From NCBI GenBank assembly GCA_030683915.1, contig JAUXPG010000475.1:1-32059 (forward strand): a stretch of DNA of 32,059 nt. The letters are read 5' to 3'. Under the pieces are notes generated by a model. It worked only from the letters and a program-made list of their open reading frames with translations. It was not told where the DNA came from and did no database searches. The DNA comes from Gemmobacter sp. GTDB taxonomy: Bacteria; Pseudomonadota; Alphaproteobacteria; Rhodobacterales; Rhodobacteraceae. Each line of letters opens with the position of its first letter. Position 1 is the first letter of the stretch. Position numbers and translations under genes: made by a program. Shown piece after piece: positions 31,219-32,059 of this stretch.

Positions 31219-31425
31219 TCAGTTGGTGGTGGTGGTCGCGGCACCATCGTTGTTGTTGTTGATGATCGAGGCAATGATCACGGTCACCAGCAGACCGCCG
31301 ATAATTACCGTCGTGGTCAGGCCGCCGGCCAAGCTGGCCGGAACCGGCTGGGTTTGGGCGTTTGCGGTGGTGCCAGCCGAAACGGCCAAGGTCCCGGCGA
31401 GAACAAGCGCTGCAAGTTTCTTCAT
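31219..31425 (-). CDS. Small secreted/membrane protein, YjbE-like
   Basis: MKKLAALVLAGTLAVSAGTTANAQ signal peptide, then TTVIIGGLLVTVIIASIINNNN hydrophobic segment and ...DGAATTTTN tail. Immediately follows a YjbF-like gene. Confidence 0.6.
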   Translation of the reverse strand: MKKLAALVLAGTLAVSAGTTANAQTQPVPASLAGGLTTTVIIGGLLVTVIIASIINNNNDGAATTTTN

Positions 31426-31510
31426 GAGTTATCTCCTGGCAAATGGCATATCTTGTGCGACGCGTAACACGCCGTCGTGCAAGCCGTAAAGCCGCCCCGC
31501 GCTCGCGTTG

Positions 31511-32059
31511 CTAGAACTTGCGCGGATTCGGATCGAAAAGCAACAGATAGCCTGCATCTTGCCCAAGCCATTGGCGACTTCTGCGCAGCACGCCCTGTGG
31601 ATCGACCCAGTAGATGTTATCCACCCGGCCCGCCGCGCCCGTGCAGGTTTCCGCAATGATGCGCGTGGCATGGCTGCGACCTGACAGGGTGATGGTTTCC
31701 TGCCCGGTCTGTCCCAACGTGCAGGACATGGTCACCGTTTCGATCTGGTCAAGCCCGTTCAGCACCTGCCAGCTTCGGGTGTGGGTGCCCCGCCCGGCGG
31801 CAATCGCGGCCCGTGTGGGGGGCGAAGACGCCATCAGATCCACGCCCAGCCCGCGCGTCGATACGACCATCCCCTGCCGCAATGTCACATGATTCGCGTC
31901 GGCCGAGGAATAGGTTTCATCCCCGCCGTTGCGGGCGATGCGGCCCAGCGCCGAGGATGCGCCGGTCAACTCGCTTGCCGCCACGATCAGCGGTTCGGGC
32001 CATTCCGCCAGCGTCTGTGCCGGAATGTCGATCACCGCGATGCCACCGGCGGCGGGCTG
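31511..32059 (-). CDS. YjbF/GfcB-family exopolysaccharide lipoprotein-like protein (N-terminus beyond right edge)
   Basis: VTLRQGMVVSTRGLGVDLMAS...WQVLNGLDQIETVTMSCTLGQTGQETITLSGRSHATRIIAETCTG...NIYWVDPQGVLRRSRQWLGQDAGYLLLFDP fits the YjbF/GfcB pattern. The frame stays open to the right edge (QPAAGGIAVIDIPAQ...). Confidence 0.75.
   Translation of the reverse strand, partial: QPAAGGIAVIDIPAQTLAEWPEPLIVAASELTGASSALGRIARNGGDETYSSADANHVTLRQGMVVSTRGLGVDLMASSPPTRAAIAAGRGTHTRSWQVLNGLDQIETVTMSCTLGQTGQETITLSGRSHATRIIAETCTGAAGRVDNIYWVDPQGVLRRSRQWLGQDAGYLLLFDPNPRKF

Noticed and set aside
31219-31280. GTTGTTGTTGTTGATGATC-like triplet repeat as a possible microsatellite or phase-variation tract
   Set aside because: It encodes the Asn-rich IINNNN segment of the small protein; only four repeats in a triplet unit, so no frame switching is expected.

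Overview
This is a dense, high-GC chromosomal window of alphaproteobacterial, probably Rhodobacterales-like, character. All family and taxon calls come from reading the translated ORFs by eye; no database search was run. From left to right: (1) a minus-strand operon of MoxR ATPase, DUF58, BatA/DUF4159 fusion and a membrane protein that runs off the left edge, divergent from a DUF1285 gene; (2) a DUF2798 protein and a FadH-type 2,4-dienoyl-CoA reductase; (3) a HIT protein and a GT14-like glycosyltransferase, divergent from a family-2 sulfotransferase; (4) a LysR-type regulator that appears to carry two N-terminal winged HTH domains, divergent from a LigM/DesA-like aromatic O-demethylase; (5) ctaA, an M32 carboxypeptidase and an MFS transporter; (6) a partial homoprotocatechuate module (hpaD, hpaE, divergent hpaR) with a palindromic candidate operator; (7) a GNAT C-terminal remnant and a carboxynorspermidine decarboxylase/dehydrogenase pair; (8) tamA-tamB and a YihY/BrkB protein; (9) a YjbF-like and a small YjbE-like exopolysaccharide pair at the right edge. 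I saw no CRISPR array, phage, transposon, defence island, rRNA or tRNA. Most genes look like known families. The best leads are the double-HTH LysR with its T-N11-A dyad, the hpaE/hpaR operator, and the glycosyltransferase/sulfotransferase pair.
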